The notes under the pieces: generated by a model | Databases searched by the model: none | What the model saw: the letters and a program-made list of their open reading frames with translations, nothing else | Told to the model about the DNA's origin: nothing | Program-made: the position numbers and the translations under genes | Source of the DNA: Xanthobacteraceae bacterium | GTDB lineage: Bacteria; Pseudomonadota; Alphaproteobacteria; Rhizobiales; Xanthobacteraceae | Reading direction: 5' to 3' | Length of the DNA: 14,818 bases | Assembly (NCBI GenBank): GCA_019746355.1 | Contig: JAIESC010000204.1 | Coordinates: 1 to 14,818 of the forward strand | In this document: positions 13,854 through 14,818 of the stretch, in pieces | How the letters are laid out: each line of letters starts with the position of its first letter | Position numbering within the stretch: position 1 is the first letter of the stretch

Positions 13854-14818
13854 TCACACCACCATCATCACCGGATTTTCGATCAGCGCCTTGAACGCGC
13901 CGATCAGCTCCGCGCCGAGTGCGCCGTCGACCGCGCGGTGATCGCAGGACATCGTCACGCTCATGATATGCGCGGCCTCGATCTTGCCGTTCTTGACGAT
14001 CGCCCGCTCCTCGCCCGCGCCGACCGCAAGGATGGTCGCATGCGGCGGATTGATCACCGCGGTGAAGTCCTTGATGCCGTACATGCCGAGGTTCGACACC
14101 GCGGTGGTGCCGCCCTGGTATTCGTGCGGCTTGAGCTTCCGCGCCCGGGCGCGGGCGGCGAAATCCTTCATCTCGTTGGAGATGGTGGACAGCGACTTGC
14201 TCTCGGCCCGGCGGATGATCGGCGTGATCAGCCCGCCCGGCATCGCGACCGCAACGCCCACGTCCGAATGCCTGTGCTTGAGCATGCCGCTTTCGGTCCA
14301 GCTCACATTGGCGTCCGGAATGCGCTGCAGCGCCACGGCGAGCGCCTTGATCACGAAGTCGTTGACCGAGAGCTTGTAGGCGGGCTTGCCGTCCTTGTCC
14401 CTGGGCGCGGCGGCGTTGATCTCCTCGCGCGCGGCGAGGAGCTTGCCGATGTTGCAGTCGATCGTCAGGTAGAAATGCGGGATGGTCTGTGTCGACTGCG
14501 TCAGCCGCTGGGCAATGGTGCGGCGCATGCCGTCATGCGGCACGACCTCGTAGCTTCCCTCCTCGAACAGCGCGCGGACCTGCTGGTCCGACATCGAGGG
14601 CGCGATGGCGGGAGCGGAAGGCGCCGCCGCAGGCGCGCCGGGCGCGGCCTTCAGGCCCTTGCCGGACTTCGCGGCGTCCACGTCGCGGGCGATGACGCGG
14701 CCGTGCGGGCCGGAGCCGGCGATGCGGCCGATGTCGATGCCGGCCTCCTTGGCGAGCCGCTTGGCGAGCGGCGAGGCGAACGCGCGGGCGCCGCTTGCGG
14801 CGGGGCTCGGAACTGGTG
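13854..14818 (-). CDS. pdhC: Dihydrolipoyl acetyltransferase, E2 of pyruvate dehydrogenase (5' part outside window)
   Basis: Only the C-terminal 320 residues are in the window; the lipoyl domain and start codon lie beyond 14818. The visible part begins in a Pro/Ala linker. It continues into the peripheral subunit-binding domain (FASPLAKRLAKEAGIDIG, then GSGPHGRVIARDV), a second Ala/Pro linker and the acetyltransferase domain. That domain has GMRRTIAQRL, the substrate-channel segment VGVAVAMPGGLITP, and the catalytic HRAVDG near the C-terminus. The product transfers acetyl groups from the E1 reaction to CoA and forms the core of the complex. The pairing with lpdA downstream and the E2 linker style favour pyruvate over 2-oxoglutarate dehydrogenase. 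Confidence 0.95.
   Translation of the reverse strand, partial: PVPSPAASGARAFASPLAKRLAKEAGIDIGRIAGSGPHGRVIARDVDAAKSGKGLKAAPGAPAAAPSAPAIAPSMSDQQVRALFEEGSYEVVPHDGMRRTIAQRLTQSTQTIPHFYLTIDCNIGKLLAAREEINAAAPRDKDGKPAYKLSVNDFVIKALAVALQRIPDANVSWTESGMLKHRHSDVGVAVAMPGGLITPIIRRAESKSLSTISNEMKDFAARARARKLKPHEYQGGTTAVSNLGMYGIKDFTAVINPPHATILAVGAGEERAIVKNGKIEAAHIMSVTMSCDHRAVDGALGAELIGAFKALIENPVMMVV

Overview
The window is GC-rich chromosomal DNA. It looks like an alphaproteobacterium of the Rhizobiales (Bradyrhizobium/Rhodopseudomonas/Rhodoplanes-like). The grounds are the pyruvate dehydrogenase/lipoate gene set with a lipA-ratA pair, the abundance of Bug-type (tripartite tricarboxylate transporter) binding proteins, and a C-rich/G-rich intergenic palindrome of a kind common in that group. 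The genus is inferred; no rRNA or other marker gene is present.

Right arm (9379-14818, all minus strand). This is a remodelled pyruvate dehydrogenase locus. It reads pdhC (E2, cut by the window edge), a Bug-family periplasmic binding protein, a six-helix membrane protein of unknown role, lpdA (E3) and a metal-dependent amidohydrolase. The first and fourth genes make subunits of the complex. The Bug protein, the membrane protein and the amidohydrolase are not part of the known PDH machinery.

Left arm (292-4707). On the minus strand, lipA (lipoyl synthase, which makes the cofactor E2 needs) is followed 5 nt later by ratA (COQ10/START-like), and then by a 95-aa unknown gene. Diverging from lipA on the plus strand are a single-chain ABC transporter with an unusually compact ATPase domain and a second Bug protein. 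Two short tandem-repeat arrays flank ratA: a 15-bp in-frame array that lengthens the LipA C-terminus, and a 16-bp array that looks copied from the 3' end of ratA.

Middle (about 4708-9283). This is an accessory block between lipA and the lpdA group. It contains a hairpin-dense non-coding stretch, a higBA-type toxin-antitoxin operon with a third small ORF, an unknown 122-aa gene, remnants with repeated coding-like motifs, and a TetR/enoyl-CoA hydratase/DUF1330 module with a palindromic operator. Its right edge is marked by the C-terminal remnant of a large serine recombinase whose reading frame runs into a 54-nt 3' fragment of tRNA-Arg(ACG). This is the signature of an old integration event. 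The left edge is not defined and no second copy of the tRNA fragment was seen.

I found no CRISPR array, rRNA, intact tRNA or intact transposase. The most interesting leads are the recombinase/tRNA scar, the multi-hairpin non-coding segment at 4801-5008, the self-derived repeat arrays around ratA, and the A7 tract in the toxin/antitoxin overlap.
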